This document shows, piece by piece, positions 35,596 to 43,214 of a stretch of 43,214 bases of DNA; the first letter of the stretch is position 1, and each line of letters begins with the position of its first letter. A program made the translations under genes and the position numbers. The notes under the pieces are model-generated. The model was given only the letters and a program-made list of their open reading frames with translations. It had not been told where the DNA came from and did not search any database. Source of the DNA: Rhodobacteraceae bacterium UBA3069 (GTDB lineage: Bacteria; Pseudomonadota; Alphaproteobacteria; Rhodobacterales; Rhodobacteraceae); NCBI GenBank assembly GCA_002366795.1, contig DFBX01000017.1, positions 1-43,214 on the forward strand, written 5' to 3'.

Positions 35596-36850
35596 TCAGT
35601 CCGGTTCGGGCATGACGTGACGGCGCAGCCTTTCGCGTTCGGCATCCAGGCGCAGGGCCGCATCGGAATGTGCAAGGGCCAGTTTCGCCATTTGCCCTGC
35701 GGCCTCGGCCAGCCCGTCGCGCCCACCGCGGCCAAGCTGGTGCAGCGCCTTTTGCAGGTGGATCGCCACCTCGATCTGGCCGGCGCCGTCGCGTGCCGCG
35801 GCTCCGAAGGCGGCGTCGATCAGCGCCTCGTCCCCCAGTTCGGGGATGAAAACGCGCGGGCATTGCGGCGGGTTGCCCGGCTCTTTGCGGGAAAAATCCC
35901 ACAGGATTTTCTCCATCTCGGTCAGCGCCTCGATTGCCGTGCCCGGATCGTTGATGCCCGGCGACAACGCGCGCGATGCGGTTTCCGACAGGACCAGAAG
36001 GCCAAAGGCCGCGTCTTGGTCATAGGTACGCTGCTTGCCGATCACGAAGGCAGGGGCCATTTGCGCCAGCATTTCCGGCGTGGTTTGCCCCGCGACCTGC
36101 GCCAGTGGCTCGCCCTCCAGAGGATCAGCTTGCCGGGTCGGTGCATCACATAGATAATATTGCCCGGCCCGCTGCAGCCCTTGTCCAGCGCGGCCACATC
36201 TATCGCCTGAATGAACCCCGATTTGGGGCTGGGAAGCGAGTTCAGTTTTTCCGGCCAGACGGTGTGGTCGTTCATCGGGGTGCCGCCCAGGGCGGGCGCG
36301 CGGCGGAACATTTCAAGGCTTTGATTGGCCAGCCGTGCCGTGGAGTCCAGCGTGGCATCCATTGACCTCAGGTCGCTCAGATGCGCGATCCAGCGCAGCA
36401 TGGCCACACGGTCATCAGCACCACGATCAGCACGGTGACACCCATCACCACAACCGGCGCGCCGATCCCGTACAGCCCTGCACGGAAAAGGATAATGGCG
36501 GATAGCGAATAGACGAACGCGCCAATGAAGGTGGCAATCACGGTCTGGGTAGTGGTGTCGCGGATCAGGATGCGGTGAACGCGCGGTGTGGCCTGCGCCG
36601 CAGCAGAGCGGTGTGCCGACACCATGATGCCCAGCGAAAAAGTCGACACCGTCAGCATGGACGAGGCCAGGATTTCCAGCACCGGCATCACGGCTTCCTT
36701 GTCGAATCGATCTGCGATTTCCGGGGGCAGGAATTGTTCAACGAAGATCGCCAGCGGCAGGGTCAGGACCGACAAGAGCGCGAAGAGCGCCCCCCGGACC
36801 CACAGTTTTTGCGATATGCGGCGCAGGAAGACGAACCAGTGTTTCAGCAT
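35596..36850 (-). pseudogene. DUF2254 membrane protein, two frameshifts
   Basis: The start MLKHWFVFLRRISQKLWVRG, with two N-terminal spans (LFALLSVLTLPLAIFVEQFL and a later one), SSMLTVSTFSLGIMVSAHRS and TTQTVIATFIGAFVYSL are the conserved N-half of DUF2254 membrane proteins. Frame is lost near 36402-36412 and again near 36115-36125. The later parts (GFIQAIDVAALDKG; RTYDQDAAFGLLVLSETASR, then ALSPGINDPGTA) complete the family. Repaired length is 418 residues, normal for it. Each break needs one added base. The ATG overlaps the stop of the cyclotransferase gene (TGATG). The protein's role is unknown. Confidence 0.82.
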
Positions 36851-37425
36851 CAGGGTCGCGCCCCGGTGCGGCGCGTGACGCCAAGGGTTTCCAGCGCTGC
36901 GTCGACAAAGGTGCGTTCCGTATCGGTCAGGGGCTGGTGGCGCGGATAGATCGGGGCGGCGCGGTCGTCCAGCACGGGGGCGTGCCAGCCATCGGTCGTG
37001 TCGATGAACCGCTGCGCGCCAGCTTGGCCGAATTCGCGCAAATACCCCTGCAACACCACGTCGATATAGCTCAGCAATATCGGGTGGTCCTGCGTCGGGG
37101 CGCGGTGATTGCCAGCCTGGATCGCATAGATCGCGATTTCGGGTTGGTGGGACAATGGGTGGTTCACATGGTCCGACACCGGCACACGGCCATAGGCGGC
37201 CTCGCGCTCGTCCAGGGCGGCCCAATCGTCGCCCGGCACGCCCGCGATCAGCCCGTCGATCACGCTGTCCGCGTCTGGCACCACGGTCAGAAAGGCCACG
37301 TCGCGCAGGTCCGTGTGGCGCCACGCCCGCCGCCAGCCGCGCACGGATGCGACATGCGCATCGCTGAAATGATGGGTCGCGCGGTTCACCAGCGATCCGT
37401 AGCCAAAGAAAAATGCATCTTTCAT
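36850..37425 (-). CDS. Gamma-glutamylcyclotransferase-family protein
   Basis: A 191-residue protein with the family's opening FFFGYGSLVNRATHHF (the Y-G-S-L substrate loop) and the acidic catalytic region DEREAAYGRV (Glu at about residue 74). It would cyclise gamma-glutamyl amino acids or peptides to 5-oxoproline, but many relatives have uncertain substrates. The ATG at 37423-37425 lies 20 bases downstream of the FNR-type box shared with nsrR, which could influence both genes. It probably forms an operon with the broken DUF2254 gene, which it overlaps by one base. Intact. Confidence 0.85.
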   Translation of the reverse strand: MKDAFFFGYGSLVNRATHHFSDAHVASVRGWRRAWRHTDLRDVAFLTVVPDADSVIDGLIAGVPGDDWAALDEREAAYGRVPVSDHVNHPLSHQPEIAIYAIQAGNHRAPTQDHPILLSYIDVVLQGYLREFGQAGAQRFIDTTDGWHAPVLDDRAAPIYPRHQPLTDTERTFVDAALETLGVTRRTGARP

Positions 37426-37445
37426 GTCACTAAATCGGATAGCTC

Positions 37446-37459
37446 TTGATCCATATCAA
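37446..37459. promoter_or_regulatory. Perfect FNR/FnrL-type binding site
   Basis: TTGATCCATATCAA matches the FNR consensus TTGAT-N4-ATCAA exactly. It lies in the 110-base divergent gap, 76 bases before the nsrR ATG and 20 bases before the cyclotransferase ATG. FnrL responds to low oxygen. The direction and sign of control cannot be read. Confidence 0.85.
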
Positions 37460-37535
37460 ACCCCTTTTTTGGCGCCTCTGCCATTTTACCCGTCGTTCCG
37501 GTCAGGGACCAGAGCCGACAGAAGGGCAGACCAAT

Positions 37536-37994
37536 ATGCGTATCACCAAGCGGACCAATATCGCCATCAGGGTTCTGATGTATTGCGGGGTCAATGGCGA
37601 TCGGCTGGTTACCAAGTCGGAAATCGCTACCCGTTGCAACACCTCCGAAAACCATCTGGCGCAGGTCATCAACCAGTTGGCGCAACTGGGGTATCTGTAC
37701 ACGCAACGTGGCCGCAACGGCGGGATGGAACTGTCGCGCCCGATGAAAGACATCCGCATCGGTGAAATTTTCCGCGCGATCGAGGCGAACGTGCCGCTGG
37801 CCGAATGTTTTGCCGACGTGGACAACACCTGCCCGCTGACCGATGCCTGCCTGCTGCGCAATGCCATTTCGCAAGCGGCAGAGGCATTTTACGCCCATCT
37901 GGACACTGTCACGCTGGATCAGCTGGTCTGTGGAAATGACTCGCTGGAACAGCTTTTGGCGACCAATGTCTGTTGCAGCCGGGTGCCTGCCTGA
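37536..37994 (+). CDS. nsrR: Rrf2-family NO-sensing repressor, NsrR-like
   Basis: A 152-residue Rrf2-family regulator. The start MRITKRTNIAIRVLMYCGVN and CNTSENHLAQVINQLAQLGY form the winged helix-turn-helix. The cluster-binding cysteines are C91, C99 and C105 (CFADVDNTCPLTDAC), the NsrR spacing that holds an NO-sensitive Fe-S cluster. I therefore prefer NsrR to IscR, which differs in spacing. It would repress nitric-oxide stress or denitrification genes, none of which is in this window. A perfect FNR box upstream suggests oxygen-linked control. The open frame extends upstream, but the family start is this ATG. Confidence 0.87.
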   Translation: MRITKRTNIAIRVLMYCGVNGDRLVTKSEIATRCNTSENHLAQVINQLAQLGYLYTQRGRNGGMELSRPMKDIRIGEIFRAIEANVPLAECFADVDNTCPLTDACLLRNAISQAAEAFYAHLDTVTLDQLVCGNDSLEQLLATNVCCSRVPA

Positions 37995-38090
37995 CAGGCG
38001 ATTTGGCTGGCGAAACCATTGCCCGAGACAGGTTTGAAAAAAAACGACCTCTTGTTGACCGGGCGCGACTCGGTTATCCCGATGCTGTCA

Positions 38091-38242
38091 GACGGGAGAA
38101 CCGGCAATGCCGGTGCCGAAGGAGCAACCGCCCCGGAAACTTTCAGGCCACAGGGACCGCTCTGATACGAAACACTCTGGAGAGAGGCGCATTGCGTCCG
38201 CCGAAGGGATAGCGATCTCAGGCACCGGGACAGAGGGGGCAT
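38091..38242 (+). ncRNA. Tandem glycine riboswitch (gcvT element)
   Basis: Two glycine aptamers stand in tandem in front of gcvT. The first has GGGAGAACC, the core GTGCCGAAGGAGCAA, then ACTTTCAGGCC and AGGGACCG (38094-38159). The second starts ACTCTGGAGAG, with CGTCCGCCGAAGGGATAGCG, ATCTCAGGCACC and GGGACAGAGGGG (38174-38239). These match the gcvT-motif consensus including the short linker. It would turn on glycine-cleavage genes when glycine is abundant. A possible TTGACC -35 lies at 38055-38060. About 80 bases separate its end from the gcvT start. Confidence 0.93.
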
Positions 38243-38321
38243 TCAGGCTGCGGCACCTTGCCGTGGCGTTTGGAATGCCGGGTAGCCCATCGGTTGGCCG
38301 GCCTCTGCTATAGGGGATGAC

Positions 38322-39455
38322 ATGGCCGAGGCGCAAAACGATCTGAAATATCTTCCGCTGAACGATCTGCACGTCGAACTGGGCGGCAAAATGGTTCCCT
38401 TCGCGGGCTATTCCATGCCGGTCCAATACCCGATGGGCGTGATGAAGGAACACCTGCATTGCCGCGCGCAGGCGGGCCTGTTCGATGTCAGCCACATGGG
38501 GCAGGTGATCCTGCGTGGCTGTGCCTATGCCGAACTGGCCGAAGCGCTGGAAGGGATCATTCCGCAGGATGTGGTGGGGCTGGCCGAGGGCCGACAGCGT
38601 TACGGGTTCTTCACCGAGGCCGAGGGCGGCATCCTGGATGACCTGATGTTTGCCAATCGCGGCGATCACATCTTCATGGTGGTGAATGCCGCCTGCAAGG
38701 CCGAGGATCTGGCCCATATGCGCGCCATGCTGCCGGGGATCGAGGTCGTGGAAATCACCGACCGCGCCTTGCTGGCGCTGCAAGGGCCGCAGGCAGAGGC
38801 CGTGCTGGCGGCGCTGATGCCCGCCACCGCCGATATGAATTTCATGGACGTGGCCGTGATGGACTGGGACGGGGCGGAACTGTGGATTTCCCGCTCTGGC
38901 TATACCGGCGAGGACGGGTTCGAGATTTCCGTGCCGGTCGCCGTGGCCGAGGCATTCGCCCGCGCCCTGCTGGCCGATGCGCGGGTTGCGCCGATCGGCC
39001 TTGGCGCACGCGACAGCCTGCGGCTGGAAGGCGGGCTGTGCCTTTACGGCCATGACATCGACACCTCGACCACGCCGGTCGAGGCAGGACTGGCATGGGC
39101 CATTCAAAAGGTCCGCCGGTCGGGCGGTGCGCGCGAGGGCGGCTTTCCCGGCGCGGTGCATATCCTTGAACAGATGACAAATGGCGCGCCGCGCAAACGT
39201 GTCGGCTTGCGCCCCGAAGGGCGCGCCCCGATGCGCGAGGGCGTCGAGCTGTTCGCCTCTGCCGAAGGCGGTGAACTGATTGGGCATATCACTTCGGGGG
39301 GCTTCGGCCCGACCGTCGAAGCGCCCCTCGCCATGGGCTATGTGCCCGCCGAAATGGCCGCGCCCGGCACGGTGGTATATGGTGAATTGCGCGGCAAGCG
39401 CGTGGCCGTGACCGTGACAAAGCTGCCCTTCACACCTGCCAATTTCAAACGCTGA
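38322..39455 (+). CDS. gcvT: Glycine cleavage system aminomethyltransferase (T protein)
   Basis: A 377-residue T protein that transfers the methylene group from lipoyl-bound aminomethyl to tetrahydrofolate and frees ammonia. Typical segments are KMVPFAGYSMPVQYPMGVMK, GLFDVSHMGQVILRG, the catalytic-Asp region of that motif, the ISRSGYTGEDGFEI folate-side loop, and GLGARDSLRLEGGLCLYGHD. It is the first gene of gcvT-gcvH-gcvP, below a tandem glycine riboswitch. Length is standard. The ATG at 38322 is the only suitable start. Confidence 0.96.
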   Translation: MAEAQNDLKYLPLNDLHVELGGKMVPFAGYSMPVQYPMGVMKEHLHCRAQAGLFDVSHMGQVILRGCAYAELAEALEGIIPQDVVGLAEGRQRYGFFTEAEGGILDDLMFANRGDHIFMVVNAACKAEDLAHMRAMLPGIEVVEITDRALLALQGPQAEAVLAALMPATADMNFMDVAVMDWDGAELWISRSGYTGEDGFEISVPVAVAEAFARALLADARVAPIGLGARDSLRLEGGLCLYGHDIDTSTTPVEAGLAWAIQKVRRSGGAREGGFPGAVHILEQMTNGAPRKRVGLRPEGRAPMREGVELFASAEGGELIGHITSGGFGPTVEAPLAMGYVPAEMAAPGTVVYGELRGKRVAVTVTKLPFTPANFKR

Positions 39456-39475
39456 TCCAACAGGGGAACCCAAAG

Positions 39476-39835
39476 ATGAAATATACCGAAGACCATGAAT
39501 GGCTGAGCCTTGACGGCGATATTGTCACCGTCGGCATTACCGAACACGCCGCCACCGCGCTGGGCGATGTGGTGTTCGTCGAACTGCCCGAGGTCGGCAC
39601 CATGGTGTCCAAGGGTGACGAGGTTGCGGTGATCGAATCCGTCAAGGCCGCAAGCGACATTTCCGCCCCGCTGGATGGCGAAATCGTCGAGGTGAACGAG
39701 GCCATCGTCGATGCCCCCAGCAAGGTCAATGAAGACCCGCTGGGCGAGGCATGGTTCATCAAGATCAAGATCGACGACGTGGGTGCCGTGAACGATTACA
39801 TGGACGAAGACGCCTATAACGATCACATCGGTTGA
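39476..39835 (+). CDS. gcvH: Glycine cleavage system H protein
   Basis: A 119-residue lipoyl carrier protein that shuttles the aminomethyl group between P, T and L proteins. MKYTEDHEWLSLDGDIVTVG is the family start, and the lipoylated lysine is K57 in IESVKAASDISAPLDGEI. The ATG at 39476 lies 21 bases after the gcvT stop, with AGGGGA upstream. The length is normal. Confidence 0.97.
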   Translation: MKYTEDHEWLSLDGDIVTVGITEHAATALGDVVFVELPEVGTMVSKGDEVAVIESVKAASDISAPLDGEIVEVNEAIVDAPSKVNEDPLGEAWFIKIKIDDVGAVNDYMDEDAYNDHIG

Positions 39836-39840
39836 TCGTT

Positions 39841-39895
39841 GCCGCCTCCGCCGGACGCCTTCGTCGGAGGTATTTTTGGAACAATGAAAGCAGGA
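39841..39895. repeat. REP-like intergenic element between gcvH and gcvP
   Basis: The 92-base gap contains ccgcctccgccgg...ccttcgtcggaggtattttt followed by ggaacaatgaaagcag. It resembles the element at 15111-15147 (ccgcctccggcgggagtatt, then caaaatgaaaacag). It has an internal stem (cctccg/cggagg). Inside an operon it may stabilise mRNA or change the gcvP level. Confidence 0.55.
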
Positions 39896-39927
39896 GCCGG
39901 GGGCGTGCCGCCTTCGGAGGTGAAGCG

Positions 39928-42771
39928 ATGCCTTTCAAGCCGACCGATTACAAACCCTATGATTTTGCCAACCGCCGCCATATTGGCCCATCCCCGACCG
40001 AGATGCAGGATATGCTGCAAGTTGTGGGCGCGCCGTCTTTGGATGCGCTGATCGACGAAACCGTGCCGAAAGCGATCCGGCAGGACGGGGCGCTGGAGTT
40101 TGGCAAGGCCCTGTCCGAGCGCGAGATGCTGCGCCGGATGCGCGATGTGGCCGAGAAGAACCGCGTGCTGACCTCGCTGATCGGGGTGGGTTATCACGGC
40201 ACGGTGACCCCGCCCGCGATCCAACGCAATATTCTGGAAAACCCGGCGTGGTACACGGCCTACACCCCCTATCAGCCCGAGATTTCGCAGGGCCGGCTAG
40301 AGGCGTTGCTCAACTACCAGACGATGATTTCTGACCTGACCGGATTGGAAATCGCCAATGCGTCCCTGCTGGACGAGGCGACGGCGGCGGCCGAGGCAAT
40401 GACCATGGCGCAGCGTCTGGCCAAGTCCAAGGCGGACGCGTTCTTTGTCGATGAAAACTGCCACCCGCAGAACATTGAGGTGATGCGCACCCGCGCCGCG
40501 CCGTTGGGGATTGAGGTGATCGTCGGCGCGCCAGAGGCGCTGGATGCAAGCAAGGTCTTTGGCGCGATCTTCCAGTATCCCGGCACCTACGGCCATGTGC
40601 GCGATTTCACCCCCCAGATGGAGGCTCTGCATGATGCCAGGGCGCTGGGCATCGTCATCGCCGACCCCATGGCGCTGGTTCTGCTGAAAGAACCGGGTGC
40701 GATGGGGGCCGATATTGCCGTTGGCAGCACCCAGCGGTTCGGCGTGCCCTTGGGATATGGCGGGCCGCACGCGGCCTATATGGCCTGCCGCGATGCGTTC
40801 AAACGCGCGATGCCGGGGCGGCTGGTCGGTGTGTCTATCGACGCGCGCGGCAACCGGGCGTATCGCCTTGCCCTGCAAACCCGCGAGCAGCATATCCGCC
40901 GCGAAAAGGCCACGTCCAATGTCTGCACGGCGCAGGCTTTGCTGGCGGTCATGGCCTCGATGTATGCGGTGTTCCACGGGCCTGCGGGGCTGAAGGCTAT
41001 CGCGCAGCGCATCCACCGCAAGGCCGTGCGACTGGTCAAGGGGCTGGAGGAGGCAGGGTTCGAGACCTCTCCCGTCTGTTTCTTTGATACCGTCACGGTC
41101 GAGGTCGGCCCGCTGCAACAGGCGGTGCTGAAATCGGCGGTGGACGAAGGCGTGAACCTGCGCCCCGTGGGCCGCACCAAGGTTGGCATCACATTGGACG
41201 AGGCCGTGGTGCCCGCCACGATCGAGGCCGTCTGGCGCGCCTTTGGCATCACCCGCAAGGACGATCAGCCCGGCGACTGGCGCCTGCCTGAAGCCGCGCT
41301 GCGCCAGACCGATATCCTGACCCACAAGATTTTCCACATGAACCGGGCGGAAACGGAAATGATGCGCTACATGCGCCGCCTGGCCGACCGCGACCTGGCG
41401 CTGGACCGTGCGATGATCCCGCTGGGGTCTTGCACGATGAAGCTGAACGCCGCAGCGGAAATGATGCCGATCTCTTGGCCGGAACTGTCCGACATCCACC
41501 CCTTTGTGCCCGCCGACCAGGCGCAGGGCTATTCCGAGATGATTGGCGATTTGTCGGACATGCTGTGCAAGGTCACGGGTTATGACGATTTTTCCATGCA
41601 GCCCAATTCGGGCGCGCAGGGGGAATACGCGGGGCTGTTGTCCATCGCCGCGTGGCACCGTGCCAATGGCGACACCCACCGCAACATCTGCCTGATCCCG
41701 ATGTCGGCACATGGCACCAACCCCGCCTCGGCCCATATGGTCGGCTGGAAAGTGGTGCCAGTGCAATCGGCGGAAAACGGCGATATCGACCTGAACGATT
41801 TTCTGGCAAAGGCGCAGAAACACGCCGATAATTTGGCCGCCTGCATGATCACCTATCCCAGCACCCATGGCGTGTTCGAGGAAACCGTGCGCGAGGTCTG
41901 CGCCATCACCCATGAACATGGCGGGCAGGTCTATATCGACGGGGCCAATATGAATGCCATGGTGGGCCTGTCGCGCCCCGGCGATCTGGGCGGCGATGTC
42001 AGCCACCTGAACCTGCATAAAACCTTTGCCATTCCCCATGGCGGTGGTGGCCCCGGCATGGGCCCGATCGGTGTGAAATCGCACCTGGTGCCGCATCTGC
42101 CCGGCCATCCCATGACCGGCGGGGCCGAGGGGCCGGTATCTGCCGCGCCCTACGGCTCGGCCTCGATCCTGGCGATTTCCTGGGCCTATTGCCTGATGAT
42201 GGGCGGCGAGGGGCTGACGCAAGCGACACGGGTCGCGATCCTGTCGGCCAATTACATCGCCAAGCGGCTGGAGGGGGCCTATCCGGTGCTTTATTCCGGC
42301 CCCTCGGGGCGCATCGCCCATGAATGTATCATCGACACCCGCCCGTTTCAGGACTGCGGCGTGACAGTCGACGACATCGCCAAGCGGCTGATAGATTGCG
42401 GCTTTCACGCCCCGACGATGAGCTTCCCAGTCCCCGGCACCCTGATGATCGAACCGACGGAATCGGAAACGCGGGCTGAGTTGGACAGGTTCTGCGACGC
42501 CATGCTGGCGATCCGGGCCGAGATTGCCGAGATCGCCGAGGGCAAGATGGATGCGGAAAACAACCCGCTGAAAAACGCGCCCCACACGGTCGAGGATCTG
42601 GTCGGCGCATGGGACCGCCCCTATAGTCGTGAACAGGGCTGCTTTCCGCCCGGGGCCTTCCGCGTCGATAAATACTGGCCGCCGGTGAACCGCGTGGACA
42701 ACGCATGGGGCGACCGCAACCTGACCTGCACCTGCCCCCCGATGGAGGATTACGCAGAGGCGGCCGAATAG
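39928..42771 (+). CDS. gcvP: Glycine dehydrogenase (decarboxylating), P protein
   Basis: A 947-residue PLP enzyme that decarboxylates glycine and loads the rest onto lipoyl-H protein. It is the fused single-chain form. The N-half has FANRRHIGPSPTEM and GVGYHGTVTPPAIQRNILEN. The C-half carries the PLP-binding lysine in HLNLHKTFAIPHGGGGPGMG, and QPNSGAQGEYAGLL and CTCPPMEDY at the C-end. The ATG at 39928 has GGAGG seven bases upstream; the open frame continues further upstream but lacks family similarity. It is the last gene of the operon before a strong terminator. Intact. Confidence 0.96.
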   Translation: MPFKPTDYKPYDFANRRHIGPSPTEMQDMLQVVGAPSLDALIDETVPKAIRQDGALEFGKALSEREMLRRMRDVAEKNRVLTSLIGVGYHGTVTPPAIQRNILENPAWYTAYTPYQPEISQGRLEALLNYQTMISDLTGLEIANASLLDEATAAAEAMTMAQRLAKSKADAFFVDENCHPQNIEVMRTRAAPLGIEVIVGAPEALDASKVFGAIFQYPGTYGHVRDFTPQMEALHDARALGIVIADPMALVLLKEPGAMGADIAVGSTQRFGVPLGYGGPHAAYMACRDAFKRAMPGRLVGVSIDARGNRAYRLALQTREQHIRREKATSNVCTAQALLAVMASMYAVFHGPAGLKAIAQRIHRKAVRLVKGLEEAGFETSPVCFFDTVTVEVGPLQQAVLKSAVDEGVNLRPVGRTKVGITLDEAVVPATIEAVWRAFGITRKDDQPGDWRLPEAALRQTDILTHKIFHMNRAETEMMRYMRRLADRDLALDRAMIPLGSCTMKLNAAAEMMPISWPELSDIHPFVPADQAQGYSEMIGDLSDMLCKVTGYDDFSMQPNSGAQGEYAGLLSIAAWHRANGDTHRNICLIPMSAHGTNPASAHMVGWKVVPVQSAENGDIDLNDFLAKAQKHADNLAACMITYPSTHGVFEETVREVCAITHEHGGQVYIDGANMNAMVGLSRPGDLGGDVSHLNLHKTFAIPHGGGGPGMGPIGVKSHLVPHLPGHPMTGGAEGPVSAAPYGSASILAISWAYCLMMGGEGLTQATRVAILSANYIAKRLEGAYPVLYSGPSGRIAHECIIDTRPFQDCGVTVDDIAKRLIDCGFHAPTMSFPVPGTLMIEPTESETRAELDRFCDAMLAIRAEIAEIAEGKMDAENNPLKNAPHTVEDLVGAWDRPYSREQGCFPPGAFRVDKYWPPVNRVDNAWGDRNLTCTCPPMEDYAEAAE

Positions 42772-42796
42772 GTCAGTCCCCGCATGAAACGACAAA

Positions 42797-42822
42797 CGCC
42801 GCGCCCTGATCGGGGCGCGGCG
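42797..42822 (+). terminator. Terminator of the gcv operon
   Basis: A perfect 10-bp stem cgccgcgccc/gggcgcggcg (42797-42806 with 42813-42822) has a six-base loop, followed by tcttgcattt. It lies 25 bases after gcvP's stop. Confidence 0.9.
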
Positions 42823-43049
42823 TCTTGCATTTCAGAGCCGATGTTAGTTGACACTCTTTCTTTCAGAGATACCGGAAGAGGGCGGGTGTTGTAGGAAGAT
42901 GCCGGAAGGGCCAAGAAAATAAGGGCGGCAGGCGTAGCTTGGGCGCGTGGTGCGAGTTGAGCTGACATTTCAGAAGGGCCGATTTTGGGCCGATCTGGCC
43001 TAAACTACCGCAGTGTGCGGTCGTAGAGACGAACCGCGGCAAGAGGCTG

Positions 43050-43064
43050 TTAAAATCCTTTTAA
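43050..43064. promoter_or_regulatory. CtrA-like site TTAA-N7-TTAA
   Basis: TTAAAATCCTTTTAA has the full CtrA-box spacing, TTAA, seven bases, TTAA, and the base two after it is C as in the longer consensus. It lies in the gene-free right end and would control a gene beyond the window. Confidence 0.45.
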
Positions 43065-43133
43065 ACGTGAGCTGAACGGGTTTTAGCAACCTGTGAAAAC
43101 GCCGCAAATCAGGAGATTTCGGCCCGTGAAACT

Positions 43134-43174
43134 GGGACGTTGGCGTCCCGGTTTGGTTCGTGCGTCCCAGAATA
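43134..43174. repeat. Repeated gggacg/cgtccc inverted motif
   Basis: GGGACG-TTGG-CGTCCC forms a 6-bp hairpin at 43134-43149, and a further gcgtcccag follows about 15 bases later. Three half-sites of this type in 40 bases look like an operator or promoter-proximal dyad for an off-window gene. Confidence 0.4.
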
Positions 43175-43214
43175 GGATTTTGTAAATTAAACTAGGGCCC
43201 GTGGACAATCATCT

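Larger units (their letters stand above)
42823..43214. other. Right-edge region without a supported gene
   Basis: Nothing coding can be supported in these 392 bases. They hold a TTGACA at 42848-42853 without a good -10, the CtrA-like site and the gggacg inverted repeats listed separately. The last 21 bases start gggcccgtggacaa, directly after a CTA, and look like the terminal inverted repeat of an IS5-type element as I recall them. That is only a guess, because the window ends there. Confidence 0.4.

Noticed and set aside
40297..42795. 832-codon open frame antisense to gcvP
   Set aside because: It mirrors gcvP, is rich in His/Arg/Gly as shadows of GC-rich genes are, and has no family similarity.
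42750..42968. 72-codon minus-strand frame over the gcv terminator
   Set aside because: It reads through a strong terminator and the gcvP end, with no ribosome site and no recognisable sequence.

Overview
The window is GC-rich chromosomal DNA that looks like a marine alphaproteobacterium of the Rhodobacteraceae (Roseobacter group). The evidence is the mreB-mreC-mreD-mrdA-rodA order followed by a ghrA-like gene, the tandem glycine riboswitch before gcvTHP, a perfect FnrL-type box beside an nsrR-like gene, a CtrA-like TTAA-N7-TTAA site, and roseobacter-style intergenic palindromes. This assignment is inferred from family resemblance, not from a search.

Bases 1-10294 (minus strand) hold part of an extracellular contractile injection system (eCIS, Afp/PVC type). 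In transcription order it reads: an Ala/Lys coiled-coil protein, a shortened sheath, a tube, a tiny Afp6-like protein, an Afp7-like LysM protein, a VgrG-like spike, a PAAR tip, a gp25-like baseplate protein, a small baseplate-region protein, a large Afp12-like baseplate gene that is frameshifted, and a membrane-anchored protein. The series ends against the 5' part of a broken IS481-like transposase at the left edge. No tape measure, AAA+ ATPase, terminator cap or second tube is visible here.

Bases 10572-14177 hold two divergent, frameshifted cargo-like genes. One encodes a DUF4157 protein with a C-terminal papain-like Cys-His-Asp peptidase-like domain. The other encodes an unrecognised protein. 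Both carry the same short motif, R-L-[S/T]-R-L-[N/Q]-A-[M/L]-A, at residues 25-33, which may be a loading signal. An SseB-family gene follows.

Bases 15291-26823 are housekeeping: the cell-shape operon mreBCD-mrdA-rodA-ghrA (minus); rlmJ, a SulP transporter without STAS domain and a DUF1992 gene (plus); and leuA (minus), preceded by a 29-codon leucine leader peptide and hairpin. Bases 26908-29059 hold an SDR gene and a FeS-type photolyase gene that overlap, both disrupted. After them come an 18-repeat MORN protein, nadE, a HExxH metallopeptidase, a Tat-exported metallo-beta-lactamase-fold hydrolase, gltX, a broken DUF2254 membrane protein, a gamma-glutamylcyclotransferase, nsrR, and the glycine-cleavage operon gcvT-gcvH-gcvP under its riboswitch. 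The last 390 bases have no convincing gene.

Twelve reading-frame lesions fall in six accessory genes (about 9.8 kb), while about 29 kb of other coding sequence reads cleanly. Many lesions are one-base changes in short G/C runs. The eCIS locus therefore looks like a decaying system, unless these are uncorrected homopolymer errors in the assembly. Read-level checking decides between the two.
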